From the NCBI GenBank assembly GCA_000331325.2, contig CM003422.1, positions 550,001 through 614,000 on the forward strand: a stretch of DNA of 64,000 nucleotides, in the 5' to 3' direction. This document shows, in pieces, positions 39,303-50,557 of the stretch (positions within the stretch are counted from its first letter, which is position 1; each line of letters begins with the position of its first letter). This DNA is from Crithidia fasciculata. Lineage: Eukaryota > Euglenozoa > Kinetoplastea > Trypanosomatida > Trypanosomatidae. The notes below the pieces were generated by a model. The model did not search any database. It was not told where the DNA came from and was given only the letters and a program-made list of their open reading frames with translations. Made by a program: the position numbers and the translations under genes.

Positions 39303-39678
39303 TGGTCCCAAACACTTTGGACACCAAGAGCAAAAAAAATTCGCAAAAGCAGAGAATGAGAAATGAGAAGAAGGATAGGGGTTGCAAAAATGTGACGATA
39401 AAGATAATAATCTGTTAGCACTTCAAGCTGCTTTCTTGAACGAGGCAACCACGCCAGAAGACTGCAGTTGCACAAGATGTTATTAAGCCCATTCACATAC
39501 GTTAAATGACAGCGTAGCTATACTGAAAACATCTAGACAACGCCGACTCTCTTTTCTTTGACACTCGTCACAATGCAGCGGCGCAGAGGGCAGTGATAAC
39601 CTTCATCGCAAAGCAGCGACTTCTGCAAACTTAACGGCTGTCTTGCGGACTATTTTTTCATACCTTCAGCCTTCATCT

Positions 39679-39693
39679 CCCCCCCCCTCCCCC
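39679..39693 (-). promoter_or_regulatory. G-tract upstream of the minus-strand unit (G5-A-G9)
   Basis: C9-T-C5 on the plus strand, so G-rich on the sense strand of the minus unit, about 380 bp upstream of its first ATG. Runs of G near divergent strand-switch regions are known to mark trypanosomatid polymerase II initiation zones. It mirrors the G14 run at 49285. Confidence 0.5.
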
Positions 39694-39765
39694 TTCTGAT
39701 TTTCCGCCACTGTCGAGAACAACACCACCGCTTTTCACATAAAGGTGAAAGGCGTGAAAGCGTTC

Positions 39766-42700
39766 TCAAAATTCGTCACCACCCGCTCGACCTTTCCAAC
39801 ACGACTTATTCCTCATGTGCTTCTCCAGAAATCCTCTTTGTAAGCGGACCATGCGCAAACGGGAAAGCGGTGCTTCGTCAGCCTCGCCTCTGCGACGCCT
39901 ATGGCCAGGCACTTCTTCTTGAGCTTCACTGCCCCGAGTCGATGCGATGGGGGGATCCGAGGCTCCTTCGCTCTGGGCGTTGAGTTCCGCCATGGGGACG
40001 GCTGCCGTGCTTCAGCTCTCCCCCTAATGGTAAGGGGCAGAACGTATCATGTCAATTACGAAGTTTGCCAATTTCACATCTGCACCTGCTTCGACTTCAT
40101 ACCCGGGGTCGATTTCATGTTTCTTCCGGAGTTCGGCTAGGCCTTTACACACCATTAAGTGCGATGGTGTCTCTTCACACTCCAACCTCGAGGAGGTGTG
40201 GAGAGTCGCAGGATGTAGTTCGCCATGCTTATTCTCTCGATGCCGTCTGGGGCCGTCAGGTATGATATACGCTGCACCGCAATCGAGACAAACATGTAAT
40301 CTAGGATGTACGGGGACCACCTTTTCCTTTCCTCTATCGTCTATGACCTTTAGACTTGTCAGTTCCGGATGTTTTTGCCTGACATGATAGAGAGTACCCG
40401 GGATGGTAGAGAGGCAGTGGTTGCACGACGGACAGACCTGAACGCGCGGTCCGGTGGTAGGACGAGCATTGGTACTTGCTGCTGCTGGAGGTGTCGTGAC
40501 TGCACCACCGACGCTTTTGCGATCCATAGGTCTGTTGTGCTCCGCTTCCACGTGTCGCTTCATGTGCGTAGCCGCGATCAATCTTTTGCAGACCGGGCAC
40601 TCTAGCTTCTCCACAATGCGGACTTTCTCGACAGGTGTGCGGGTGTCAAGAGGGAGCGGCCCATGCAGAAACATATGGCGCTTGGTGAAAAAGTCACAGC
40701 TGCGGGTGAAGAAGGGGCACAGCGGGCACCGGTAGAAACCTCTTGGAGGGGATGCATGAAGGGCAAGCGAAACCATCGTGCTCAGCTCTGTAGCATCGGT
40801 GATTTTGTATGCTCTTACAATGTGCTTCTTCAGCTGCTCACGGCCTGGGAAGGCTTGGTAACATACTGGGCATAGCGCTGGATCCGACGGGTGCATTGCA
40901 AAATAAGCAGAAGGCGGTGGCTCCGGAGGCGGTGCGAGAAGCGGGGGCGGTAGCCCCATTTCCCTCATTCGATGTGCAACACACCATCTGCATTCTTCGT
41001 TGTCTATGTTGTTCACACGCCTATGTAAAAAGCCAAAATATCGTGAGGTGCCACTGCGAAATTGCGCCAATGCTGTCTCTTGCTGCCGTGTGAGAACCAC
41101 ATCACCGTTCTTGGAGGTGACCACATTGCTGTCCAGTAGAAATTGCCGGAGTGTAGAGGGGTTGCGTATACGGTTCTGCAGTATGTTGTGAAGTCGTCTG
41201 ATCGTCGTGACGAGGTCCGTGATCCAGGCGCGATCTGTCGGAGTTGGCTTCATGGCAGCCTTGGCCATTTTATCAACTGCTTCGTTTCTCCGAATTCCAC
41301 AATGTCCGAAGACAAACTGAAAAGATAATCGAACTTTGTGGTTGATCAGCTCTAGGATGGTGGTCCAAATGCGGCGCAGAACACCTTCGTCAACGGTTGT
41401 AGGTCCTGTTTTGAGCGCCATGAGGAGCGAATAAGAATCGGTGACGATAACACATGTGGTGCGGAAAATTTGGTGCTAGGTGACGTACTGGAGGAGCCGC
41501 TTCAGCCCTACTCCCATCGCTATGCATTCAGCACGGTAGCTGCACGCATATCCGCCACAGAAGTCAGTGACTGTTGAGACGAGCCGATCTTTGTAGTAAA
41601 GCATGGCAGCTGCTCCGCAACGGTCATCAAGCTCAACGGCGCCGTCGGTGTAGAGTGCCAGCGGCACCCTTCGGAACCGGCATAGATGAGCTTCGCATGC
41701 AGCCAGCTTCTCTGCAATTGGGGATTCAGCACGTAAGTTTCCTGGAAGCGACGTGTGGAAATACACCCGACGGCTTTTCAGGAGAGATTGAAACGTGAGA
41801 GGCTGCTCAAAGGAGTCAATAGCAGTGTATCCACCTTGTACGCGGCGGATGTAGGTGTGTAGTGAATGCTCGTCGTCGTAAACTTCCTTCGCTAATTGCC
41901 TCTTAAAACCACCACCGGTGACTGCTGTCAAGTGCAGTCGTAATCGGCGGAGCAGTACTGTGGCGTCTAGCGGCAACAGATCAGCTTCTTTCAATAGGTC
42001 ATTTGCGTCAGCGTATTTTGGGATTCCGGTCACCATCGCGGCGCCAAGTGCATGCGTGCGCTCCAAGGATGCTTTGCACGAATCGCTGGCGTTGTCCCAC
42101 CAGGACGTCGCGGTGTAGAGGAGTTTTGATTTAATGAGGGCCAAATAAAAGGGTCAGAGGACGTCTTTCGATGGTCCCCAGAGTTCTCCGGACACTGCCT
42201 TCAGCTTCGCCAATCGCTTCTTCGCGGCACTAATTGTTGCCTTCGCGTGTCCTTCAACGCCTCTAAGCGGCTGAAAATCCACACCCAAAAGTCGTGGGTA
42301 TCGATCTACCTCTTATCGGGTTGCGCCTATGCGTAGCGACAGCTGATTGTGGTGTCGAGCACCAAAGAGCGTGTACTTCGTCTTCGGGGCACTCAATTCC
42401 ATGAAGTGTACTTCCGTCCAGCGAGCAACGGTGTCTACTGCAGACTGCGGCGTCTTTTGAATCTGCTCGTTGCCCGGTAGAGAGCACAAGAGGGTAAGGT
42501 CGTCCGCAAAGAAGACGTGTTCAAGGCCTTTAATTTGGTTTAGTTGCACGCTAAGGGAGTCCATAACAATGATGAAGAGCAGAGGGCCAAGGACTGAACC
42601 TTGCGGAACACCACAGGTGAAGGCTACCGGGTCAGAAAAAGTGTTGTTGACGCGGACTCGCGCTGTTCGGTCGTCTAAGAAGTCCATAATCTACCGCGTC

Positions 42701-43296
42701 AGACAGGGATCTACGTCGAATTTCTTGAGGGCCCTGATGATGATGCCATCGTCGACAGAGTCGAAGGCACGTGCATTGTCTACAAAAACGGCTGCCATCT
42801 TTGTGCCTTTGGGCCTCTGCACAACTTTGTGAAGGAGGAGATCGAGGGGGTCAGTGGTGGACCGGTGCGGGCGAAAGCCTGCCTGCTGCGGTTGTGGTCG
42901 TGATTCTAGATGATCCCGTAGACGGCGAGATATCATGCGCTGCAGCAACCTACACAAGCTGCTGATGGGAGTGACAAGACGGAGGGGGGTGGGATCTGTG
43001 GCGGGCTTCTTCGGCTTCAGTAAGGGAATGATGATTCCTTTCTTCCAAGGACCTGGGACGTGACTACTCATGAAACTGTGATTGTAGATGTTCAACAGAA
43101 ATTTTCTGCCCGCGTCAGGAAGAGCGCGGATGCAGTCGCAGTGAATGTCGTCAGGGCCAGGGGCGGAGCCACAGTGCACTTCTCGTAGTGCCATCTCTAG
43201 TTCTGCAAGTGAAAAGCGTTCGAAAGGCTGGGTGCTGGGGCGGGGCGGAACGCGAAGCGGAGCAAGCGGATGTCGGGTGGATTTGGTTTTGTACAC
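39766..43296 (-). pseudogene. LINE-encoded RT-RNase H-zinc finger polyprotein, interrupted by stops
   Basis: RT motifs: GSAPGPDDIHCDCIRALP, WKKGIIIPLLKP, QAGFRPHRSTTDPLDLL, AAVFVDNARAFDSVD (block A), GVPQGSVLGPLLFII (block B), FFADDLTLL (block C, catalytic DD). RNase H: ALYTDGAVELDDRCGAAAML, YRAECIAMGVGLKRLL, VIVTDSYSLL, FGHCGIRRNEAVDKMAKAA. Zinc fingers: CPVCYQAFPGREQLKKH, CPLCPFFTRSCDFFTKRH, CPVCKRLIAATHMKRH, CPSCNHCLSTIPGTLYH, CLDCGAAYIIPDGPRRH, and a degenerate sixth (FLEKHMRNKSC). All segments are in the same frame, separated only by in-frame stops at 42691, 42313, 42154, 41476, 40024 and 40012 (left coordinate of each); no frameshift is needed. The element is therefore inactive but not old enough to have accumulated indels. 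Confidence 0.85.
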
Positions 43297-43668
43297 GTTA
43301 GTCAGTGTGGCAGCATGGGCTTTTCGAGTGAGGGGATGCTCATCAATAAAAAGAACAGGCGTCGCTGAGGGCCGCGCAGCATGAATAGCTTGGATGCGGG
43401 ACCAAGACCGCGGGTCGCTCGGCGTCAGCTGGTTGCCACTCTTAATCCTTCCGTTGATACTCTCCTTCTGCGATTCCGTGTGATGAGTCGTTGTGGGCTC
43501 GCGACGTTTGGGATCAGCAGGTGGGGTCGCTGCTATATCGCGTTGGGGCTCTGTAAGTCTTTCTGTCCAGTGGGGCGGGTACTTTGCTTTGCTCTCTGGA
43601 ACAGCTTTCTTCGTAGATTTATGGAGGATGGAAGCAAAGACTAGTACATTGTGCTTGATTGTTTCTCT
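39766..43668 (-). mobile_element. ingi/L1Tc-clade non-LTR retrotransposon (LINE), 5'-truncated and decayed
   Basis: One reading frame spans about 1300 codons. In coding order it contains a post-endonuclease linker (43668-43297), reverse transcriptase (about 43230-42300), RNase H (about 41700-41250) and a C-terminal array of C2H2-type zinc fingers (about 40900-39800). The combination RT, RNase H and terminal C2H2 fingers is that of the trypanosomatid ingi/L1Tc group and its degenerate relatives (DIRE). The expected N-terminal AP endonuclease is missing: the frame closes at 43669 just after the linker, consistent with 5' truncation during insertion. The 3' end is uncertain; no clear poly(A) or target-site duplication was seen. 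It lies in the strand-switch region in the same orientation as the minus-strand unit. Confidence 0.85.
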
Positions 43669-46600
43669 TTAGTTTTTGATGTAGGCGCGTGTGGGTTTGA
43701 TTTGTGCATTTTTGTGAGAAATGAACATCTTTCTCGTTTTCTTTGCTGTTTCAAGGGAGCACCTGGGAGGCCGAAACAGCGACGCTTATTATTGCTAGCT
43801 GCTGTACAGGATGCCGTAGTCTGTGCTGTTTGGTAGAAGACACACCAAGCTTTAAGCTACCCGTCCATTGCTTAATAATGCACGGCCAAAAGGGCGGGCT
43901 AAGATGTGCTGCTAACAGCGGAAACTCCGCACTTGGAGACCGACGTCACTGATGCGGCGCCTTCGGAAGACCGCGGAAAAATTAAAACGCAGCTGCTTTC
44001 ACCCAGCTGACTGCGGGGCGCAAAAAGATCCCTCGGAAAACAAAATTGTTCTTTTTCCAACAGGTATGTCATGCGTAGCTGTGAACATAGGGCAAAGTGA
44101 AAGGCAGTTTGGCTTTAAACTTTAATCTATGAAGGTTTACGCTGCAAGAAACTTTAAAGCAACTGCGAGACCCGCATCGAAGCCGTTAATGTAGAAAATG
44201 TAACTGGCAGCGGGTAAATTGCTCGAGCCGTAAGTCGTTAAACGCAGAGAATGCTGCAAATGAAAGGGTCAACGCGCTGTAAAACAAATCAGCTCACGCC
44301 GCCGGGAACTTCCCAGATAGTTTCGAGGCTGCTAAGGAGTTGACCACCGCACAGACACAACGGATGAGCGTCACACATGCGATCACAGTGGCTTTCCGGA
44401 AAGAGGCACCGGCTGTTTTGGCGATGTAGCCGTCACCAGAGAAGCCGTCTATTTCACTCAAAGAGAGACCGAGTTCGTTGCCTCAGTGCCAAATTAATAT
44501 AGATAGAGGGCCAGTATAATCCATGAAAGGGTCTTTTCCTTAATAAGTAAGAGCGGCAACAATCGATAGGACAGCGCCACCAATTACATGTCGGACATTG
44601 TCTTTGACTTCACGGACTCTATGGAATGACGCCTCTCTGCATGCGTTGGCGCGGCTGTTGAGGTGCACAAGCAGCTGCGGTACCAGCTAGCCAATAGGGA
44701 AAGGGAGGGTAAACAGAACGCAGCACATCTTCGCGAGCTTTTAGCAACGACGCAAGACTCGCTGAAGTCGGCGAAAGCCAATCGCAAGCTGCTTTCAGTA
44801 ATTCTGACGATCCGCGCCGCTGCCGCACACCAGCCTGTCTTGCGAAGCACCTTTGTGACTGAGGAAAAAAATCTATTTGCTCTCGCTACCTACTGAGTTT
44901 CTTTTAACTAAAACAACCGCTTCATACCTCCCTCCCCAGCTTATGGGTGCAAAAAATGAACGTTGTTACCGGCGTCCGCCGCACACATCCAAAAAATTTG
45001 GCAACTTCCACCAAAAGGCTCTGCATCCGACGGCAAATCAGATACAACGCCGGAATCAGAATTGGACTCTACCGACAGCGACTTGCTCGCTTCCACAGCT
45101 CAGCTCGAGCGGGTGAAAAGCGTGTTACCGTGACGTTCGCCAATCAGAAGAAGATATTCTGTGCGGCAGACTAGCCCGCGTAGCATGAAAAAAAAGGCGA
45201 CATGGTGTTTCTAATTGGTACTGCGCTACTCTCGCGTGCGGCTTTTTTGCAGGCAACTTCCTCAGGAGAAATTTGCGGACGATTCTGCCGATGCACGGAT
45301 CAGCCGAGGAAGCAGCTTTCCTAATGCGTTTTCCAGTGCATTATTTTGTTGGTGGGAAGGGTGGCTCCAACAAGAATCTACTCGCCTTTCACAAGTTTAC
45401 TGGCGAAACTAGCTGGAACCGCGGAAAACAGATGGACCTTGAGCAGCGTGGCTTGGTCGTGAGGGTCTTTAAATTCTGTGCTTCTGGTGATATTGAGCCC
45501 CTCAGGTGTGGCAAGCTAAAGATCTTCGGTGGCGCACAGGGACGTCCTTTAAAAAAATGAGTTTAGCGGCAAAGGCCGGCGCCCAAACAAAGAGAAGCCA
45601 AGCAGCGTGGTATGGTGAAAGAGTCGGGACTTGTAGATAGGACGGATTCTCTTTTCGTGGCAGAAGAGTCGCCAGCCCCAGATCGGGTTATCCTGCATTT
45701 TGCCCCATCGCCTTTTACTCCTGCGGAAACTTTGTTGCACACCCCAGAAATGTCTTGCGGTCTTAGTGAGACCAGCTGCGTTCGAGAGTAGGTTGGAGCT
45801 CTTCACCGCATAAAAGGCAATCTGGATCAAAAACATCCACCCAGACAATCTCAGCTTCCCCGTTGGTTTTCACTGAGGGGCTTGTCAATCAAGTCTGTGG
45901 ACGTAAAATGATGGCTGGCATTCAATTTAAGCGGCACCGATCTGTGGAATCCTTTCTGAAACATCAAAAAAGCGCCAAACCGCTTAAATTGCACAGCGCA
46001 GCCACAACCATCCGGGTACATGGAGACCTACCAATAAGGAGTCTAGACGTGCTATCAATGTTCCGCGATACAGAGCCAGCACCGACCCTTAATGTTGCCG
46101 CTGCGCTTTCGAGACCCTCAACAGGCTGCCGGTGGCGGGTGCCCTCGATTGAGTTGCTGCGGGCCTGCACGGCTCACTTTACCGAAGCCTTTTGCAGAGG
46201 ACTGTGGACACAGCGCGCTTGGAAGCGTCACTCTAACGCCTAAATCATTCCAAGCCGCTGCGTCGCCCTGCTCTTTTCGTCCCATGTCGGTGCATTTCCG
46301 CTGCGCTTTTCATCAGCGTATTGGACGTGTTGGAAGCTACAGTGCTGGAAAATGCTAGTCAAGTAAGAAGTCTTCCGAAACGCTTGTGCCTGCTAAAATC
46401 CGCTCCCTGGCTCATCGCTTGCGTGCAGCGAGACGCAGTAGCAACGCAGCAGCGCCGCCAGTCGCAACCTGTCAAAAATAAGTTTTTTCGCGTTGGAAAA
46501 CGCACCTGAGGCTCACAAAGGTGTTGGTCTCTTTTCGTTTTAGAAGTCGGCAAATCGGCTAGTGGGACATTTTGCCGTGCATGGGAAAGTTGCCGGTGCA

Positions 46601-49600
46601 TGTGTTGTAAAAGAATGTCATTTCGGCTCTCACACCCGCTCTAATTCGTCGCGACACAACTTCGTGCAGCCAGAGCAGCGGGTGTTCACAAAAGATGGCT
46701 TTCTAGATAAGATTGGAGCGTCGCTTTTGCCTATTAACCTAGGTCAAAACTTTTGTTGTTGGTGGTGGCTTCTTAGGTCGGGATAGCGGCTACGCAGAAA
46801 CTACTTGCGCGCAAAGTCTTGGGGCGATGTTTGGGGCATGGTCCCGCAGCCAACGCGCAGGAGCAACAGAAAGTGAAAAGACGAGCATCGTCCCCATTTT
46901 GTCCGTTTTCCAGCACACCATGCCAGCAACCCACGGCTTTTCTCCTTTGCTACACTGCAGTACCTGTTAAATGTGCCGAAGCTGGTTGTTTTGCTCAACA
47001 TGTTACGAATGATAGGGATGCCATGGCTTCGGCGTCGCGAGTTCTTTAGAGCTATTGTAAAAGTCTACGAAGCACTAATGCCTGCTGGTATTGTACCGTG
47101 GCCTGCCACGGTTTTCTTCCGTATCGGAAGAGCGCGTGCCTCCGTTGCAAATTAAAAGCCGTGGACTGGCTAGATTATGCCCGCGTTCTGAGGCGCTTTT
47201 CTGCCGCTTCCTGGTGCCTTTGAGAAACCTTTGTGGTGTTCAAAAATCAACTCGCTGCTCTTACAACTGTTCCTTCCTGTAAGTACGAAACGCATAGGGC
47301 CCAGCAACTTCTCGTGTTATACACCACAGAGGCTGCCGAAGATGTCTCGCTCACGGCCGTGTGCATGCCTTTTGCAGTCGTGAGAGAGAAAGTGGGCGGA
47401 AATAGTCGGCGCTTCATCTTTCTTCCTGCCAACGCCGTCATAGGGCAGTGCCAGCAAGCGGTACAAAGCGGTAGGTGGCCTGGGGCGTCTCTCTTTAAAG
47501 TAAGCGCCTAAACAACAAACCGCCACTTATTTGTTTTAAACAACTCCTTCGACCGCATCTAGCAGATGCGTGCGCTTCGGAAGGGCTCTTTACTTGGTTT
47601 AGGCTTCATGCGCAGCGTGGCTTCTGTTTAACGTGGAGGTCTGGCGTGCGTGAAGTCGAACTGAGCTTACCTGTGCGTCTCCGCATTTGTGTGGTTTTAT
47701 AATATGCAGAAAACCAAAAAAAGACACGTATTAAAGGCTCTCTCTGGAATAACTTCGACGCGCGTAAATTGCCCGAGCGACTTTCGGCGAAAAGGAGGCC
47801 ACCATCCCACACGCTTATCCCCTGCTGAAAACGCATTCATTGACAGCAACCACGCTTCTAAGTTTTTTTGTTGGCGCGAACATGCTCTTTGCAGCTTCTT
47901 CGCCGATACGCCATCGCTGGTAATCGCTCAAAGACGCCTGTCTCGGCATGAGTCGGATGAGGCGCGCCGGTGAGGTGTTGCCCCTTTAGTTTTCTGCACA
48001 GAGCGAAGGGTTGTACGATGGTTAGGCGGCGCTAAGGGAATTGCACGACGACGCATACGGCTGCGGCTTTGATGTCAACCGCTGTCCAACATCTTTCGGC
48101 GATATAACGTTTAAAAAATGGGAAGCTCTTTACCCTTAGAGCGAGAAGGTGTCGACGACGCTTCTCGGCGTCAAATGGTCTCAGTCTGCCTCAATTTTTG
48201 ACTCAGCAGATGCGCGGGTTTTTATTGTGGCGTTTTTGAAATTGAGAGACGTGATTCCAGAGAAGAGCCGCGCTTACGTTAGCGTCAATACGAAATCGGC
48301 TGCACAGGTTCCACTGTGCCATAGCAGAAGCGCTGCGATTCCTCAAGAGCTTTGCAGGATCCTGCCTTTTTTCGACCGCCTCGAGTTTTTACTTTTCCTC
48401 TATTATATCGGAAAGGTGTTTGGTGGACTTGTCAGGTCGTGCATATGCAGTCGAATCTAGTTCTCGACGTCCGCAGTGCATATAGGGAGTTGGCGCCGTA
48501 AGAATGTAGCTCTGGAATGCTAGATGATCGGGGCCTGTTTTTACTGTTGTCAGTCAAGCGGCAAGTTTATCTAGAAGGATGTAGATGCACTAATTGGACG
48601 TTTTTTATACAATAGAAAAGAGCACATCAAAGAATTGAAGACTTACTCTGGAAGCGGGTGAATAAACATCTTTCTTGCGGTCGCTTTCTGCTCTTCTCTT
48701 TCTAACTTGTGAGCTGGCGCGGTGGTTTGGAAGTAAAATAGAAATAAGAGTAAACTAACCGAGTTGATACGTCTACTTCTCGGTGTCAGTTTGCGGTATC
48801 GGCTCACACTCCTCTGCAAATTACACCGGGAAGGTATTTCAGCACTGATTGCTGTCTGGGATAGAGCGACTATTTCAGTTCAGCACAAAACAGCCATTAA
48901 AAAGCGTCACGTCAGGGGAAAGTGCGGCTACTACCGTCGATACGGATACGTGTCGGTGCAGTGCAGCTGTTAGCGCACATAGGGTCGCTCTTTGTGGTTT
49001 GCCCCAAAGGTTTTCCTCCTGCATTAGCACCGCTACTCTTGGCGGGTGCGGTGCCTGGGGAGGCTCGAAGTTCTCAAGCGGGTGAATTTGCGTTTGCGTC
49101 CAAACCAATTGCTAGCGGAAAAGGCAGGGGAGAAAAGCGTTCCAAATTGTCCTGCGTGACAAATGCGCTGCGTGGAATGTGCGCGGAGGTGAAGCAAATC
49201 GTCTTGGGCAAGTTGTCGATTCGGATTGCAATGGGAAACTGCTCTGCGTTATGCCTTACCAGCGGCCCTCAAAAAAAGAAAGGAGGGGGGGGGGGGGGCG
49301 TGGTTGGTAGCGGCAGTCGGTAGTTTAGGCTTTGATGGTGAAGAGTTGTCTGAGTTCTTCTGTTTCGTCAAGCCGTCTGTGCCGGAAATTGCTGGACCAA
49401 CTATTGCAACCCCGAGGACGTTCGCGAGCCAGCTTGAGGAGCCGCAGGGTTGGGCCGAGGGTTTGCTGCTTTTTTCATCAGCCAGGAAGCGCATTCAACA
49501 ATTATTGGCAGTACTGCGTGTTCTTTGTTCTTAAAAAGAGTAGCTTGAGCTGAAAGGCGGTTTACTCGTAAGTTGAGAGAATTCGTCATCACACGAGCTA

Positions 49601-49784
49601 AGTTGAGCACCTTTCTGCCGCTGACAAATTGCGGACTGTGTTCCCTTACCGGTGTTTCTCTTCCCCATCATTGAGAGTGTGGCGCGGGGCTGAAGCCTCA
49701 TGACGTTCCTTGTATCTTCCTGATCTTCGTCACCTTCTTTCTTCTGCTATGCTACTTTGTCCTTGCACTAATCTTTCATTTCTT
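43669..49784. other. Divergent strand-switch region, about 6 kb without recognisable genes
   Basis: Six-frame reading shows only short frames (none beyond about 135 codons) without a family motif or consistent codon use. The sequence lacks the long A/T homopolymers of the neighbouring intergenic regions and looks coding-like in base composition, so it may contain heavily decayed genes or old retroelement DNA. Its position between a leftward and a rightward gene array makes it the probable bidirectional transcription start zone. Confidence 0.6.
49285..49298 (+). promoter_or_regulatory. G14 tract upstream of the plus-strand unit
   Basis: Fourteen consecutive G on the sense strand of the plus unit, about 540 bp upstream of its first ATG, preceded by a short A-run and followed by GT-rich DNA (GCGTGGTTGGTAG). 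It mirrors the minus-strand G-tract at 39679. This is the longest G-run I see in the window. Confidence 0.55.
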
Positions 49785-49832
49785 CTCCTGTCATTCTTCT
49801 CCTCTTCGCATCCCTGGACACTGCCACAACAG
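49731..49832 (+). promoter_or_regulatory. Trans-splicing pyrimidine tract and acceptor for the first plus-strand gene
   Basis: Around 90 bases dominated by C/T with interspersed TTCTTCT units, ending in an AG at 49831-49832, nine bases before the ATG at 49841. This is the usual spliced-leader acceptor arrangement. Confidence 0.65.
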
Positions 49833-49840
49833 AATTGAAA

Positions 49841-50210
49841 ATGGTGAACCGCTACGAGTATCAACCAGAGGTGAAGTGGTACCACGTTTTGTGGGACATG
49901 CGGAACAAAGAGTTCCGGCAGTGGTACTTGAAGAAGAAGTACCGTGAGATGCGGCTCAATTACAAGTATGAAAGCCACATCTTTTTTCAAAAGGTCGGAG
50001 CCGGCTTGTCTAGCGGTTTTTGTCATGTCGATATTTAGCTCCGACTTCGCGGTGGCTCTGTTTCGGTGGCCGACGGAGGATCCAAACGAGCTGCTGAAAT
50101 CCCGTGTGTGGCAGAAGTACCACAACGACGTAAATGGGCGGAAGGAGTACGCGGACAAGATGCTGCAAGATTCCAACTATATTCAGAAAAAGAATAACCC
50201 AGGAGGTTAA
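49841..50210 (+). CDS. Small single-pass, probably mitochondrial, membrane protein (one frame break)
   Basis: About 122 residues when read through one surplus T in the T5 run at 50017-50021. The first frame gives MVNRYEYQPEVKWYHVLWDM, a basic Lys/Arg/Tyr-rich segment and KVGAGLSSGF. The second continues VMSIFSSDFAVALFRWP and ends KKNNPGG at 50210. The join produces one membrane-spanning stretch (~residues 50-72) flanked by charged ends, the look of the small accessory subunits of trypanosomatid respiratory or ATP-synthase complexes; that assignment is inference. Without the correction the frame stops at 50038. It is the first gene of the plus-strand unit, with a clear pyrimidine tract and AG acceptor immediately upstream. 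Confidence 0.6.
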
Positions 50211-50506
50211 AAACGTGTTTTGTTTGCCTTTATAGCTGATATGCTTTACATCAAGACCAAAATAATAAGAAATAATGCATCGGGAGTGGTGTCGCACGCA
50301 GAGATAGTGGACTCAGCTTCCTTCTGCCCAGTTAAGACTTGCGTGCTGTCAAAGAAGCGCTCAACATTTTCACAAAAAAGGCATCTAGAATTTCTAAAGA
50401 GGCTAGGCTCTCTCGTGTATTGAGTTTCCAAACCCGCGTGTCATGTTGCGCCTACACAGCTCAAATTAGTGACTCGATGCTCTGTCAAATATTCCATTTA
50501 AAGCTC

Positions 50507-50529
50507 GGTCTTTTCTTTTTTCCCCACAG
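50507..50529 (+). promoter_or_regulatory. Trans-splicing acceptor for coronin
   Basis: A T/C tract ending CCCCACAG at 50529, 28 bases upstream of the coronin ATG. It helps choose the ATG at 50558 over upstream in-frame codons, which lie before the acceptor. Confidence 0.65.
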
Positions 50530-50557
50530 CCTCCAGTTTCGTGTTCTGTATATAGCT

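Noticed and set aside
40012-42693. Stop-codon reassignment as explanation for the in-frame stops in the LINE
   Set aside because: Host genes in the window end with ordinary TAA, TAG and TGA codons and do not contain in-frame stops, so the stops in the element are decay.
43669-49784. Short frames up to about 133 codons in the strand-switch region proposed as genes
   Set aside because: No motif, no consistent direction, no splice tract pattern and frames on all phases; none stands out from chance.
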